From: Euonymus europaeus
Taxonomy: Eukaryota > Streptophyta > Magnoliopsida > Celastrales > Celastraceae
DNA length: 64,000 nt
Assembly (NCBI GenBank): GCA_963580455.1
Contig: OY756970.1
Coordinates: 22,816,001-22,880,000 of the forward strand
Direction: 5' to 3'
In this document: positions 27,447-38,472 of the stretch, piece by piece
Numbering within the stretch: the stretch's first letter is position 1
Layout: every line of letters begins with the position of its first letter
The notes under the pieces: model-generated
The model's input: only the letters and a program-made list of their open reading frames with translations
Databases searched by the model: none
Told to the model about the DNA's origin: nothing
Program-made: the position numbers and the translations under genes

Positions 27447-27875
27447 ATGAGTCCCGTGACTTGTTTGATCTTCCTCTTCTTCTCTCTAGCTTTTCTAATC
27501 ACTGCTAGAGCTCAAGGCAGAGCTCCTCATGGGCTTGCTAATGAGGATCCTATGGCTTTCTCACCATCAGCAGTCGAATTCTTCAGTCCGAACATAAAGG
27601 AACCTGATACTAAAATACCATGTCATGATTCCAGTTGCTCACCATATCCTCTAGCTGCTAAAGTGACATCTACTCCAGCATATGAGAGCAAGTTCCCCAC
27701 ATCCCAAAAAAGTGGAAACCGACTAGGAGCTGGTGCTATTGCAGGCATTGTTTTCAGTGTTGCATTTGTAGTGCTACTTGCAATGGGTGCTTTCTTCGTG
27801 TTTGGAACCCGTCGAGCCAATGTGAGTCGGGCAAGTTCTGTCCAAGCGTCCAATTCCGTTAAACCTGATGCTTGA
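27447..27875 (+). CDS. Small secreted/type I membrane protein, unknown function
   Basis: Single-exon gene for 142 aa that I cannot assign to a named family. Residues 1-22 form a clear signal peptide (MSPVTCLIFLFFSLAFLITARA, cut after A-R-A). An extracellular part of about 75 residues follows, with two cysteines in a PCHDSSCSPYP segment and many Ser/Pro. A hydrophobic span at about residues 95-118 (AIAGIVFSVAFVVLLAMGAF) is followed by a short basic tail beginning TRRANVSRASS. The ATG follows an acaagc context at the end of a 5' leader in which no earlier ATG fits the frame. The architecture matches that of the Pro-rich gene at 44566. A plasma-membrane or wall-facing protein is inferred. It lies between PIP2 and PDI, as At5g60650 does in Arabidopsis (from memory). 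Confidence 0.75.
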   Translation: MSPVTCLIFLFFSLAFLITARAQGRAPHGLANEDPMAFSPSAVEFFSPNIKEPDTKIPCHDSSCSPYPLAAKVTSTPAYESKFPTSQKSGNRLGAGAIAGIVFSVAFVVLLAMGAFFVFGTRRANVSRASSVQASNSVKPDA

Positions 27876-29282
27876 ACTGCTCAGATTTAGAAGCTTGGTT
27901 TTGCCCATCTCGTCACCTACCCTTTCCTCCTGTCTTCGGGTATGTAATGTATGTATAATCTAGTGACTAATTGCATGGATATGTACAAGTTTGAAACCTT
28001 GATTTTTCAGGAATCCATTCCCATTAGAGGATATCAACAATTGAAACAGTTTACAATGCAGAGTTGTAGCAAAACCAAAGTGACGAAAAGGGGACAATAT
28101 TATGATTCGTTGGAAATCAAGAAAAAAAGATACTAAATAAAAGGTGTGCAGTATCATTGACTTGGGAAGAATCCAATCAAGGAATACACAAACAAACAAA
28201 CAAAAAATGGGAATTCAAAACTTACAGCTAAAACAATCATAGTGGCAATAAACAAAGAGGAAAAATACAGGATGAGCAATTGAGCAGGCTCTAAAAACAC
28301 ACCATTTAAATAATTAAGAATGTCCTATGTCATATGCAGCAACAAGAATAAGCTCCGCATAGAGAACCAATGCCATATGCCATATGTTCTCTCTACAGTC
28401 CAATCATTCAATTTCAGAATTCTCATCCCTTGTAGTGAGACATCAAATAAGGTACTTTCTTAAAAGAGTTCCTTTATTAAGATTTTTTACTTCATTTCTG
28501 ACATAAACTAATCCTAAGAGAACAGCTTCATGGTTTAAAAAAAAACACAAACATGTCAACCATAAGCAAAACTTTAGAAACAAAACAATTCCAAATGAGT
28601 TCCACCCATAGGCAGACTAGCCAACTAGCCAAGCTTGCTATTGCTGGAAAGGAACCAGGAAACATACGGGCATGGTCTTTCTATATAAAACAGAAGGTGG
28701 TAGCATCATCCACTAAAATAACATGGATCTTCCACTCATCCCATGTCACAGTACCTTGGTCTAATATTTGGCTTAATAAGATACCAGGCAGGACAGTGTC
28801 CAAGCATATGAATACACAAAAAATACCCAGAGCCAGTACACAAGGCTCTCTTGAAATGAAATGGTGTAAACCTATGATGTCAAAGGCTACAATGAAACAA
28901 CTTTAAAAAAATGTGCCAAGATTTCCCTCATCCATCCAATCAATAAAACCAACAAATATTTTAATGGTACCCAAAGTTCCGTGATTACTGGAAATTAAAA
29001 GAATTGGATTCTCAAGTTTTACAAAGTTTAATATATTGTTGCATCAACATCCTGAATGGCAAGAACAAGAAGAAACCAACATCAGACAAAAAGTGATCAA
29101 CTAAGTATGTGCAGCAAATATTTTAAAAATATGGCAACATGTTATTTGAGGTTTTTGAATCATAAGCAGCATCCCAGTTAATAAATTTTCAAATCGATCG
29201 AATACAAAGATATTCGGCGAAGTCAGAGCACGTTTCTATCTCTGGATTCCAGAAAAAGAAGACATGCTCATAACTCAACATT
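27876..29282. other. Convergent intergenic region
   Basis: 3' flanks of the small membrane-protein gene (+) and of the 78-aa gene (-). It is AT-rich; short ORFs such as that at 28553-28906 have no protein-like features. Nothing further is supported. Confidence 0.4.
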
Positions 29283-30738
29283 TTACCACCCACGTGAACT
29301 TAGAGACTCAATCACAGGTCCCAGTGTCTGGTCCACAGCTTTGTTCCATAGGTGTGCAAACTCCGAGCGAGATTTCCTTCCAAATATGGGCTCTCTCTGC
29401 AAATGTTCAAAGCATAGCGTTATTAGCACTTAATCTCATGCTGTTTAGGCAAGGAATATGATATTCTAACAGAATTTCTTTCTCTTTAATCTTTATGCAT
29501 TTTTATGAATGACAAAAGTCCATTTTTTTAAAGTCCGAAATGAAAGATCCCTTAGCCAATTAATAGACTAGCCAAAATAAGATATGACAGACGCGAACCT
29601 AAAGAAATCCAACTCTAGAAACTTCTGAAGAGCTCAACATCTATAAAAGGCAGTCACCAGCACAGCCATAGCACGTATGCAGCTAGAAGCATTTGACACT
29701 CCTAAACTCCAAACTCCCAGGACTATCAGAAATTATCCCAACGCTTGAAGCCCACTATATTTCTCTATACCAGTTGAGAATATAGAGAGCTCAATCACAA
29801 TTCACAAAAGCCAAAGTGGTTCCTTCAGGACTTCTAGGTTAACTTTGGTTTAAACCAGTAGAGATGTGAAGGTGGAACAAGAGATAGATGCAAAGAGCTT
29901 TGTTTGAAGTTTAAACTGACTAGACATAACAAAATTCGCCTAAAGATTATCCAACACTTGCAAATAACTAAAAGGAAACTTATAGTAGATAATGGAAGCA
30001 ATCAACAAAAGCCATACATTTTTTACTTAAGATTTACCACAGTTTCAACTATTTTCCAGCATCACGAAAAATTTGCTCCTCTCCCCTCCCTAACTTCTAC
30101 TCTGAAACAAGGACGAACCTATATCTGGCCATTTATAAGGCACCTTCAAATTATGTATGAAAAGGCTATCATGAAGGTCTGTATCTTTGCAAACCCAACC
30201 ATCAGTACTCCTGCAACTCCATTCTAGCTAATGCCAATTCATCACACACACAAAAAAAAACACACCTCAGAATCATTACTTTTCCTGCTGGTAAAAAGTG
30301 GGTGCTCTCAAAAGTTAAAACAAGTTATTGCCTGCTTGGCAACTATATAAAGTTATAAACATATAAGGATACAAGCATCACAACCCCAATGTCAGTTCAC
30401 TGTCCTTGCATGTTCAAAATCTAAGCACTAAGCTCAATATTAGGGTTTCGAAAGCCAGAATCACATTAAAAGAAAAATGAAAAAACATTAACCAGGATTG
30501 CAGTTTAACCTGAGATTGATCATCTGAAATGGACTTATAGATGCATCTGCGTTGGTAAAAAACGACCACCCCCGCCAACGCTATCCCCAATGCAGCCCCA
30601 AGCAGACGCTCCTGCGGAGATGTTTCAGCATACAATCGTCACGAAAAATAAATTAAAAAGTAAGTAACATACAAGAACGATCCAATCGAAGAAATTAGCG
30701 CAAAGAATTTAAATAACCTGAGCGATAATGCCAATCAT
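29283..30738 (-). CDS. 78-aa single-span protein, unknown function
   Basis: Three exons assembled by splice sites: 30718-30738 (only seven codons, MIGIIAQ), 30611-30510 and 29396-29283, with introns of 106 and 1113 bp. The joined frame encodes 78 residues. A hydrophobic segment, roughly LGAALGIALAGVVVFYQRRC (residues 11-30), is followed by a polar stretch and a compact C-terminus ending GPVIESLSSRGW. Exon phases agree (all phase 0) and all donors and acceptors are GT/AG. I recall similar short uncharacterised plant proteins with the same QRRCIYKSISDDQ and FAHLWNKAVDQ blocks, but no function. Mitochondrial or other organelle membrane location is possible from its size and single span. The start is inferred: the upstream ATG at about 30826 runs into a stop after eight codons, so it would be a short upstream ORF if transcribed. 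Confidence 0.7.
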
Positions 30739-31329
30739 GAATCGAGGAGACCGGAAGGCAAGAAGACGAAAAACTTTCCAGGCTAATGTCGTAAAGGTCT
30801 ATACAAGTAACGAGCGGTGATCCATGACCTAGGCCCAATCTTCGGAAGATATCTAGGCCCGAGTCTGTCACGGCCCAATCACTGATTGTATGATATGATA
30901 GAAGCTAGGGTGGAAGGATTTACTTGAAGTCCTAAGCTAATAGTAAATGTGAAGTAAATAACTAATTAAATACATTATTATTATTCTGTTACCCATCTCA
31001 AAACAGAATGTATTACTTTAATGTAATAAATAGTATTCATAATAATACTAAATCAATGTATATTAACAGTAGACTTAAATAAATATAAGAAAATTAATAT
31101 TTGGACAGAATTAAATATTATGGTCAATACACCTAAAAACAACGGTTATCATCGAAAAGCAAGTCATCAAACGGTGCCGTGTTGACGTCGACCCGTCCAA
31201 GTCATTGACTCGTCATCCTCTCTCGTTGGTCTTACAAACTATTAAGCGCGAACTCAAGTCACATCTCACTCACATGTCCAAAGTCCAAAGTCCAAAGTCC
31301 AAACCACTTCAACCTTTTGATATCTCCCA
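30739..31329. promoter_or_regulatory. Divergent promoter region of the 78-aa gene and PDI
   Basis: 591 bp shared by two diverging genes. The side next to the 78-aa gene has GGCCCA words at 30832-30837 and 30872-30877. The PDI side has a tgttgacgtcgacc site near 31183, close to the bZIP/unfolded-protein-response type TGACGT core. Just before the ATG is a tandem run of the 7-base word gtccaaa (about 31276-31303). Confidence 0.45.
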
Positions 31330-34300
31330 ATGGCTACTCGTCTCCTTCTTCTCTTCTCCTTCGTAACTCTCCTGATACTCTCTTCACTCTCTCCCTCCTT
31401 CTCGAAGGAAGAAAATGACAAAAACAAACCAGTAAGTGAAGAAGAAGAGGAGGAGGAAGATCTCAGCTTCCTTGAAGTCGACGATGACCACAATGCCGCC
31501 TCCCACCTCCAGTACCCGGACTTGGACGAATTTGACGATGAAGATGGCTCCGATGCTGAAGATTTCGATGGTTCGGATGCGGAGCAGTACAAACACCCCG
31601 CAGTGGACGAGAAAGACGTAGTCGTTTTGAAGGAGGGGAATTTCAGTGATGTTATTGAGAAGAACAAGTTTGTGATGGTTGAGTTCTATGCACCGTGGTG
31701 CGGGCACTGTGAAGCTCTGGCGCCGGAGTATGCAGCGGCTGCTACAGAGCTGAAGGGGGAGAACGTGGTCCTGGCGAAGGTTGATGCTACCGAGGAAAAC
31801 GAGCTGGCTCAGAAATACGATGTGCAGGGTTTCCCCACTGTGCACTTCTTTATCGATGGAGTTCATAAGACTTACCAAGGCCAGAGGACCAGGTAAGTGG
31901 TGTTGGTTAACTAAGTTTCTTATGCTTTGTACTTATGTATTTTGTTTGTGATGACCATTGTGTAGCGTCCACGAAGGAAATGATGTTGATTAGTTGTTTG
32001 CCGTGTATGTTTTAAGATTTTTTCCCCTTCTAATTTACCATGCAGGGATGCGATTGTGACATGGATTAAGAAGAAGACAGGCCCTGGTGTTTACAACATA
32101 ACCACATTGGATGATGCTGAACGTATATTGACTTCTGAAAGTAAAGTTGTTTTGGGCTACCTGAACTCTTTGGTGGTATGTGTGGACTCTTTGTATAATT
32201 TGTCAGTTTCTTGCTCACTCTTAAGGCACTTAATGATATATTTTTCAATAAAACTTTTGGCTGGTGCCAATGGAGTTACAAGACATGTCAAAGTCGGATG
32301 GATTGGGCTTCTTTTTTAAGAAGAAGGTTCAGGAAGGGGGTGTTGACCTTTTTATTTTAGTTAATGCCTGTTGAGCATTCTATTACCGATGTGTATATCC
32401 AATCTTTCTCAAAAGTTCCTGAATCCTGACGATGTTTGATTTTTATAACTGCATTGTTGTCTAATCCAAGGAAAGATGAATTACTCCATTTACATAGCAT
32501 TTACAAACACATCCTCTAGAATTTACATTCTAAAGAAACTTGAAGCCGTCGCTGAACTGGTGATTTGAGATACCTTCTGGTCTGGGCGGTGAAGGCTGCC
32601 TATCCTATAGTAGATTTATGCCAACGAATTCCCTTTTTTTACTGGCTTGTTTTTTCTGATGAATATAATGTTATAGATGCTGCTGCTTGCTTATTCTATT
32701 ATTTTCTGATGATGTTGAGACTTTTTCTGAAATGAACATTAGGGCCCAGAGAGTGTGGAGTTTGCCGCTGCTTCAAGACTCGAAGATGATGTGAATTTTT
32801 ACCAAACCGTGAATCCTGATGTTGCTAAGCTCTTCCACATAGACCCTAAAGTTAAACTTCCTGCTTTGGTTTTGGTTAAGAAGGAGGCTGAGAAATTGAG
32901 CTATTTCGGTTAGTTTTTGTCGGTTTCTCTCAAATCAGCTTATTTATAGGAGCATCACTTTTATATGCAGTTCTCTGTTTCTGTAGATGGCCAATTTGTT
33001 AAATCTGAAATATCGGAGTTTGTATTTGCCAACAAGCTTCCGTTAGTGACTACTTTTACCAGAGAAAATGCGCCTTCAATTTTTGAAAGTCTAATAAAGA
33101 AGCAGGTAGGTACATTTTTTTGATAAAAATGTGACACTGTGTTAAATAATAATTTTGAGAATAATCCTAACAGTAATTAATATTGTCTCTCTAAATTTTC
33201 AGTTATTTTTGTTTGCCACCTCAAACAATTCAGTCAAGGTTATCTCAGTGTTCCAAGAAGCAGCTAAACTTTTCAAAGGAAAGGTAAGTCGGTTTCATTA
33301 CTTCAAATGTTAATTCAATTCTTGCAATTTGAGGATGTTTACATGATATATATTTTGTGTTATTAAAGGGAAGCGGGTAGCCAATTTTTATATATAAGGA
33401 TACTTATTTGAGGAAAGCAGGTGAAAAACTAAATTGTACATCAGTGAAGTAATCTGGGCCTTTTGGGAAAACTTTATGTCAAGTCACTGAGACTGCAAGT
33501 GTGAGGTGGAACCCAGTCATGTGCTGTGTACAAATTCATATTTTCTGTGCAGTTTTTCTTGATTGGTGAGAATCAGTTGCCAGTTGAAGTTTTGAAAGTT
33601 TACTTCGTGGGATTTCTTTTTGGTCTGGACTGATTATTGCCTTGCAAATGTTTAATCAGAACTAATTTTTGGTTTTGTAAAATTTAATCCAAGACTTGGT
33701 CTTGGTGGTAGAGTTATTGGTCGAGTTTAGGTTACAGGTTCAATTCTTCGAAACAGCATCTCCACATATTATGTGGAGTAAGGTCTGTGTACATCTTGTC
33801 TGTCTCCGATGCCAGTCATTATGAAAACTCAAACCACTAACGGCTTATTAATTAAGAGTTTAAGACATGCAGCACTAGGAATTTTTTTGTTCTTGTCTAA
33901 TTTACATTTGTTCATATGTTCATTGCAGCTTATCTTTGTATATGTGGAGATGGATAATGAAGATGTCGGAAAGCGTGTTTCAGACTATTTTGGCATTACT
34001 GGAGACGGTCCAAAAGTAACTACTTCCATGTCTTTTAAAATTTACTTTAGTAAATAGATGTTTCAAGTTGATCACCATAGATTTGATGAATCAAATAAAA
34101 ACTGATGTTGTTGAGTCTCTGCCAGGTTCTTGCATACACTGGAAATGATGATGCTAAGAAATTTATATTTGAGAAGGAGCTGACCTTGGATAACCTCAAG
34201 GTTGAGTCTATCTTGCCTTTTTTGCATTTATGAAAGAGATTCCTTTTATCTTCGATCCTCTTTCGCTTTGTTTCTCTCAGTGCTGTGAATCTTTATCATC

Positions 34301-35475
34301 CCTCAGGCTTTTGGTGAGGATTTCATTGAAGACAAGCTTAAGCCTTTCTACAAATCTGATCCAATTCCTGACACTGTGAGTTGCTAATATGTCACTTTAG
34401 CTCATTGATTTGATTTGTTTTGTTGTGTTGGTTCTCTTTGTCTAACCTTTTTCTTGTATCTTTCTGTCACGCAGAATGACGGCGATGTGAAAATTGTTGT
34501 TGGGTATAACTTTGATGAAATTGTTTTAGATGAGTCAAAGGATGTTCTCCTTGAGGTATGGTTCCAGAAATAAAACCATGAGCCAGCTTTCGTCTTTTAC
34601 ATGTTTTTACACTCAGCTAGTCAGCTTACTTTGTGAATTGTGTTTATTTTAAATTATTGTCTGCATAACAGATTTATGCACCATGGTGTGGGCACTGCCA
34701 AGCGCTAGAGCCTGCTTATAACAAGCTTGCAAAACATTTACGTGGCATCGATTCCCTTGTCGTATCCAAGATGGACGGAACAACAAATGAGCATCCCAGG
34801 GCTAAGGTACTTTCTAATTCTAGTTCTATTCACTGTCTTATAATGTCTCAGAAACTGGCGTTTATACTCGAGAGATTGTAGGGATTGTTAGTGCAAGTTC
34901 TGGTCTTCGTATTGATCTATTTTGTTGTGTTGCCAAGGCTTGCTTGTGAGGGTAAATACTAGATTCACTTATGCATAGGCAAGGCAGTTAAGATCTTGGC
35001 TTGTAGCTTATGATGAGTTAGCTTCTTTACGATTGCTAGATCTTTTGGTACAGTCCATGTCTTGACATGACGTCCTTGCTGAGTTTTGGCGTGAATAGGA
35101 ATAGGCTGAACAGAAGTTTGTAATGAAACTCTGCTTATTTTGGGCTGCAGGCTGATGGGTTCCCGACTCTTCTATTCTTCCCAGCTGGCAGTAAAAGCTT
35201 TGATCCCGTAAGATGTTATTAAAAGTTAAAACTCTGCAGTAGTTAACCTTAATGTTCTGTAAACTATATAACTGAAAAATATTTGTTTCTGGGTATTGTG
35301 GCAGATCACCGTCGACGCCGATCGTACTGTGGTGGCATTCTATAAGTTCCTCAAGAAACATGCATCAATCCCATTCAAACTTGAAAAGCCAGCTTCAACT
35401 ACAAAAGAACCAGAGAGTTCTGATGTGAAAGAGACTCCTGACAGTAGCTTCGAGGACGTGAAGGATGAATTGTGA
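31330..35475 (+). CDS. PDIL1-4: Protein disulfide isomerase, PDIL1-3/PDIL1-4 type
   Basis: ER-lumen oxidoreductase that forms and rearranges disulfides in secretory proteins; 577 aa. Twelve exons: 31330-31892, 32046-32175, 32743-32908, 32987-33105, 33203-33283, 33929-34015, 34126-34200, 34307-34375, 34475-34555, 34672-34806, 35151-35207 and 35305-35475. They sum to 1734 bases in frame. A signal peptide (about residues 1-25) is followed by a long acidic region with a run of glutamates (36-43), characteristic of this PDI subclass. Thioredoxin domain a has its CGHC active site at residues 124-127, and domain a' has CGHC at 463-466; two redox-inactive thioredoxin-like domains lie between them. 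The protein ends with the ER-retrieval signal KDEL. Intron 5 (33284-33928) carries a SINE-like insertion. The isoform number is inferred from order of neighbours. Confidence 0.95.
33690..33812 (+). mobile_element. Au-like SINE in PDI intron 5
   Basis: A tRNA-like head with a box-A-type ggtcttggtggtagag and box-B-type acaggttcaattctt is followed by gaaacagcatctcc and then gtggagtaaggtctgtgtac. The last two resemble the body and 3' segment of angiosperm Au-type SINEs (GTAAGGCTGCGTACA-type word). Exact ends and target duplication are not clear. It is wholly intronic and should not affect the protein. Confidence 0.55.
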
Positions 35476-36310
35476 GGAATATTACTAGTTTGCTAATTTA
35501 AGTCTTGCAAGGTGCTTACCTAAATGCTAGAGGGAATAGTGTCAGATAGTCAACGATAGAGCAAACAGGATACAACAACCCGTCTCAGAAGTTTTCGCCT
35601 TTGTGATCTAGAGAAAGGTGTACTAGCTTCCATGATCTGTAATTTGAAAATTCTTATAGTTTTTCTGGCTAATGATTTTGCTTATAATTTAATAAAATGC
35701 TTCTTTCCCTTTTTCTTTCCACATGTGTTGGAGTAGGATCAGTTTTTCGATGTATAATTTACCAGATTTTGTGTAGTTGTCCTAATGGCCGCTTTCCTAA
35801 TGGCCAAACTTTGACTGCTACCCAATTTGCTTTCGAATTAAGATCACAATCTGTGGTAGCTAGTGAATACTGTATTTGGTTTTAGGTTCCAAGTTTCTCA
35901 TTTGACATGTTCAAAAGAAACCCATGCTCTGTTGTTATAGCCGACTGAAATGCGGATTGATAAGCCTGCTTTGTAACTTGGTCGTGGAGTCTACTATGGC
36001 TCTTATTTTTCTTATTTGAGGTGGAGACGGGGAGAGTAGAGAAATCAATTGATAATTCCAATATAAAAATAAAGAGAGTAAGTTTCGTCAAATGGATCGC
36101 TGCATCGAGACTCTCAGACAGCATTTTGCTTTCATATTTGCAGCGTTGGTTAGATAGTGATTACGACTCTTCATATAACTGCATGTCTCAAACATTTTGC
36201 TTTCAAATTTGCAGCGTTGGTTAGAAAGTTATTATACTCTCTAGATTATTGCTTCGGTCGATCATGATGGGTTTATAGTCTTCATTTGACATTGTGCCAC
36301 ATAAACAAAT
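35476..36310. other. PDI 3' flank up to the LINE insertion
   Basis: PDI 3'UTR with an aataaaa-type signal near 35690-35697, then unremarkable AT-rich DNA. A two-copy tandem repeat is listed separately. No further gene. Confidence 0.45.
36113..36240. repeat. Two-copy 71-bp tandem repeat
   Basis: The words cattttgctttca and ttgcagcgttggttaga occur at 36122 and again 71 bases later at 36193, with a few substitutions between copies. Non-coding. Confidence 0.7.
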
Positions 36311-36329
36311 AAGAATGTTAAAAGAAATT
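36311..36329 (+). repeat. LINE target-site duplication, left copy
   Basis: aagaatgttaaaagaaatt, identical to 43949-43967. The two leading A's at the right copy merge with the poly-A tail, so 17 bases are unambiguous. Confidence 0.92.
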
Positions 36330-38472
36330 TTCCTTCATGATCCCGAAGGACCCCTCCTATCCCAGCTTTTGACCCCTGTACGGAACCATCTGTATTCCAC
36401 TTCAGATAGCCTACTGGAGGAGCAACCCAAGTATTTCTAGGCCTCTTGGATGTAATAACCCCATTAAAAAGCCGAAGACCATCTGAAGAATTTAGCAACT
36501 CTGCCCCAGAACATTGAGGATCAATATTAACAGCTTTTAACCAAGCTCTAAACCTTATGAAGATGAGATAAATAATATTAGGCCATTCAACTTGCTTGTT
36601 CTCAAAAACCAGCTTATTTCTTTCAGTCCATAAAGACCAAACAGTGGCTGAGAAGAGCATGAACCAAATTTTGATTTGATGTTTTCCCCTAGCAAAAAAA
36701 GGCCATTTTTGAAAAAGAGATGTCAATGTGGAAGGAGCAGCCCAGGTAATACCCCACCATTGCATGATATTGTACCAGATTTTCAAAGAGTGATGACAGA
36801 GGAGGAGTAAATGATCTACGTTCTCAATCATTTGGAGACAGAAAGGGCATAAAGAATTTTCTTGATCAATAATACTCATACGTAGCAACCTGTCCCGAGT
36901 ATTTAGCCTACCTTTGACTGCAAGCCAAATAAAAAATTCCACCTTTGGGGGAGCCCATCCCTTCCAAACCGAACTAGACACCATATCCATAACGCAGGTT
37001 TCATTTGATTCAGAGGCAGATATTAGAGATTTGATAGAAAAGAGACCATCAACTGAATGTCTCCAAATGATTTTATCAAATTTCTCAGGGCACAAAATTG
37101 TCTTCCCAATAACGTCCAGAAGTAAATTCTCTTGCTCTTCTTCCCACTGGAAAAGATGTCTGCGCCAAGGAATATTCCAAATCCAATTCAGACCATTCCA
37201 AATGCCGAAACTGCTGATCGGATGATGATGAAGATTAGAGATACTATAAAGACGATGAAATTGGACATTCAAAGGAGTATCCCCAATCCACAAGTCTTCC
37301 CAAAAGTGAGTGTTATTCCCATTACCACAGCTGAATGCTAACCCACTGGTGATGGCTTCTTCAATTTTCCCACGAGAAGGATCCAAAAGCATCTGAACAT
37401 TTTTCCATAAATAAGAAAAATCGCTTATACTGCCACAAGAATTGATGACATTTGGAAGACCGTATTTGTCTTTGATTAAATCTTTCCACATGACAGTGTC
37501 GCCTTCTTGAGATTTATTGTACCGCCAAACCCATTTGAATAGAAGGGCTTTATTTTTCTCCAGAATTGAACTTACACCCACTCCACCTTTCTTTTTTGAT
37601 TTAACAACATTCTCCCAACAAACATTATGAATCTTTCTTTTAGAATTCGTGTCACCCCATAAGAAGTCCCTTTGAAGCTTTTCAATTGAAGTAGCAACCT
37701 TTTTAAGAATTTTGAAGACAGAGAGGTAATATACTGGCAGACTTCTAAGAACTGATTTAATGAGGCATACTCTGCCACCAATTGACAATTGTCGAGACTT
37801 CCATTTAGACAATCTGGATTTAATCTTCAAAACAACCGGATCCCATAACTTGATTTTTGACATATCTCCACCTAAGGGAATGCCTAAGTAGGTAAGAGGA
37901 AGCTTTTTAGACTTACAACTCAGAGCTTTAGCTATAGAAGTAACTTCCTCATTGTCCACTCCAATTCCGACTAAAGAAGTCTTGGAATAATTTACTTTGA
38001 GGCCAGACATTAGCTCAAAACACCGCAAGATACGCTTGAGATTGAAAAGATTGTCAATGCTGCCACCACTAAACAAAATAGTGTCATCGGCATATTGAAG
38101 ATGAGTAATATTTTTGCCATTTCGAGTCATTGTAACTCCTTCAATCAGATTAAGATTTCTGGCATTTGAAAGAAGCTGATGCAGCCCCTCCGCTGCAATA
38201 TTAAAGAGGAAAGGAGACATAGGGTCGCCTTGTCTTAGCCCTCGATGAAACACCACCTCATCACCCGGAGAACCATTTACCAAAACCGCAGCTCTGGCTG
38301 AACGAACACATTCATTAACCCACATTCTCCATTTAGAACCATAGCCCATTTTGACCTTTACTTGATCAAGATAATCCCATTGCACAGAGTCAAAGGCCTT
38401 TTCAAAATCTATCTTCATGAGAAAGCACCTCCCCCCCCCCCTTTTTAACTGACTGTACAACCTCGTTTGCAA
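36330..38472 (-). pseudogene. LINE ORF2, C-terminal part (RT core to broken RNase H)
   Basis: The open frame contains the rest of the reverse transcriptase: FEKAFDSVQWDYL, RQGDPMSPFLFN and the catalytic YADD (residues 127-130 of this frame). It continues with LTYLGIPLGG and a zinc-binding RT-associated region with CPFC, HLLLLC and HH residues (about residues 480-580). The start of RNase H follows (KWNTDGSVQG, GIGGVLRDHEGK). Coding stops making sense at the insertion boundary (36330), where frame runs on into host DNA to 36262. It is separated from the upstream half by a one-base frameshift in a run of 11 G's at 38431-38441. Antisense to the element's 3' part. Confidence 0.9.

Noticed and set aside
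36914..37341. Plus-strand frames inside the LINE
   Set aside because: They are complements of ORF2 coding sequence and have no independent features.
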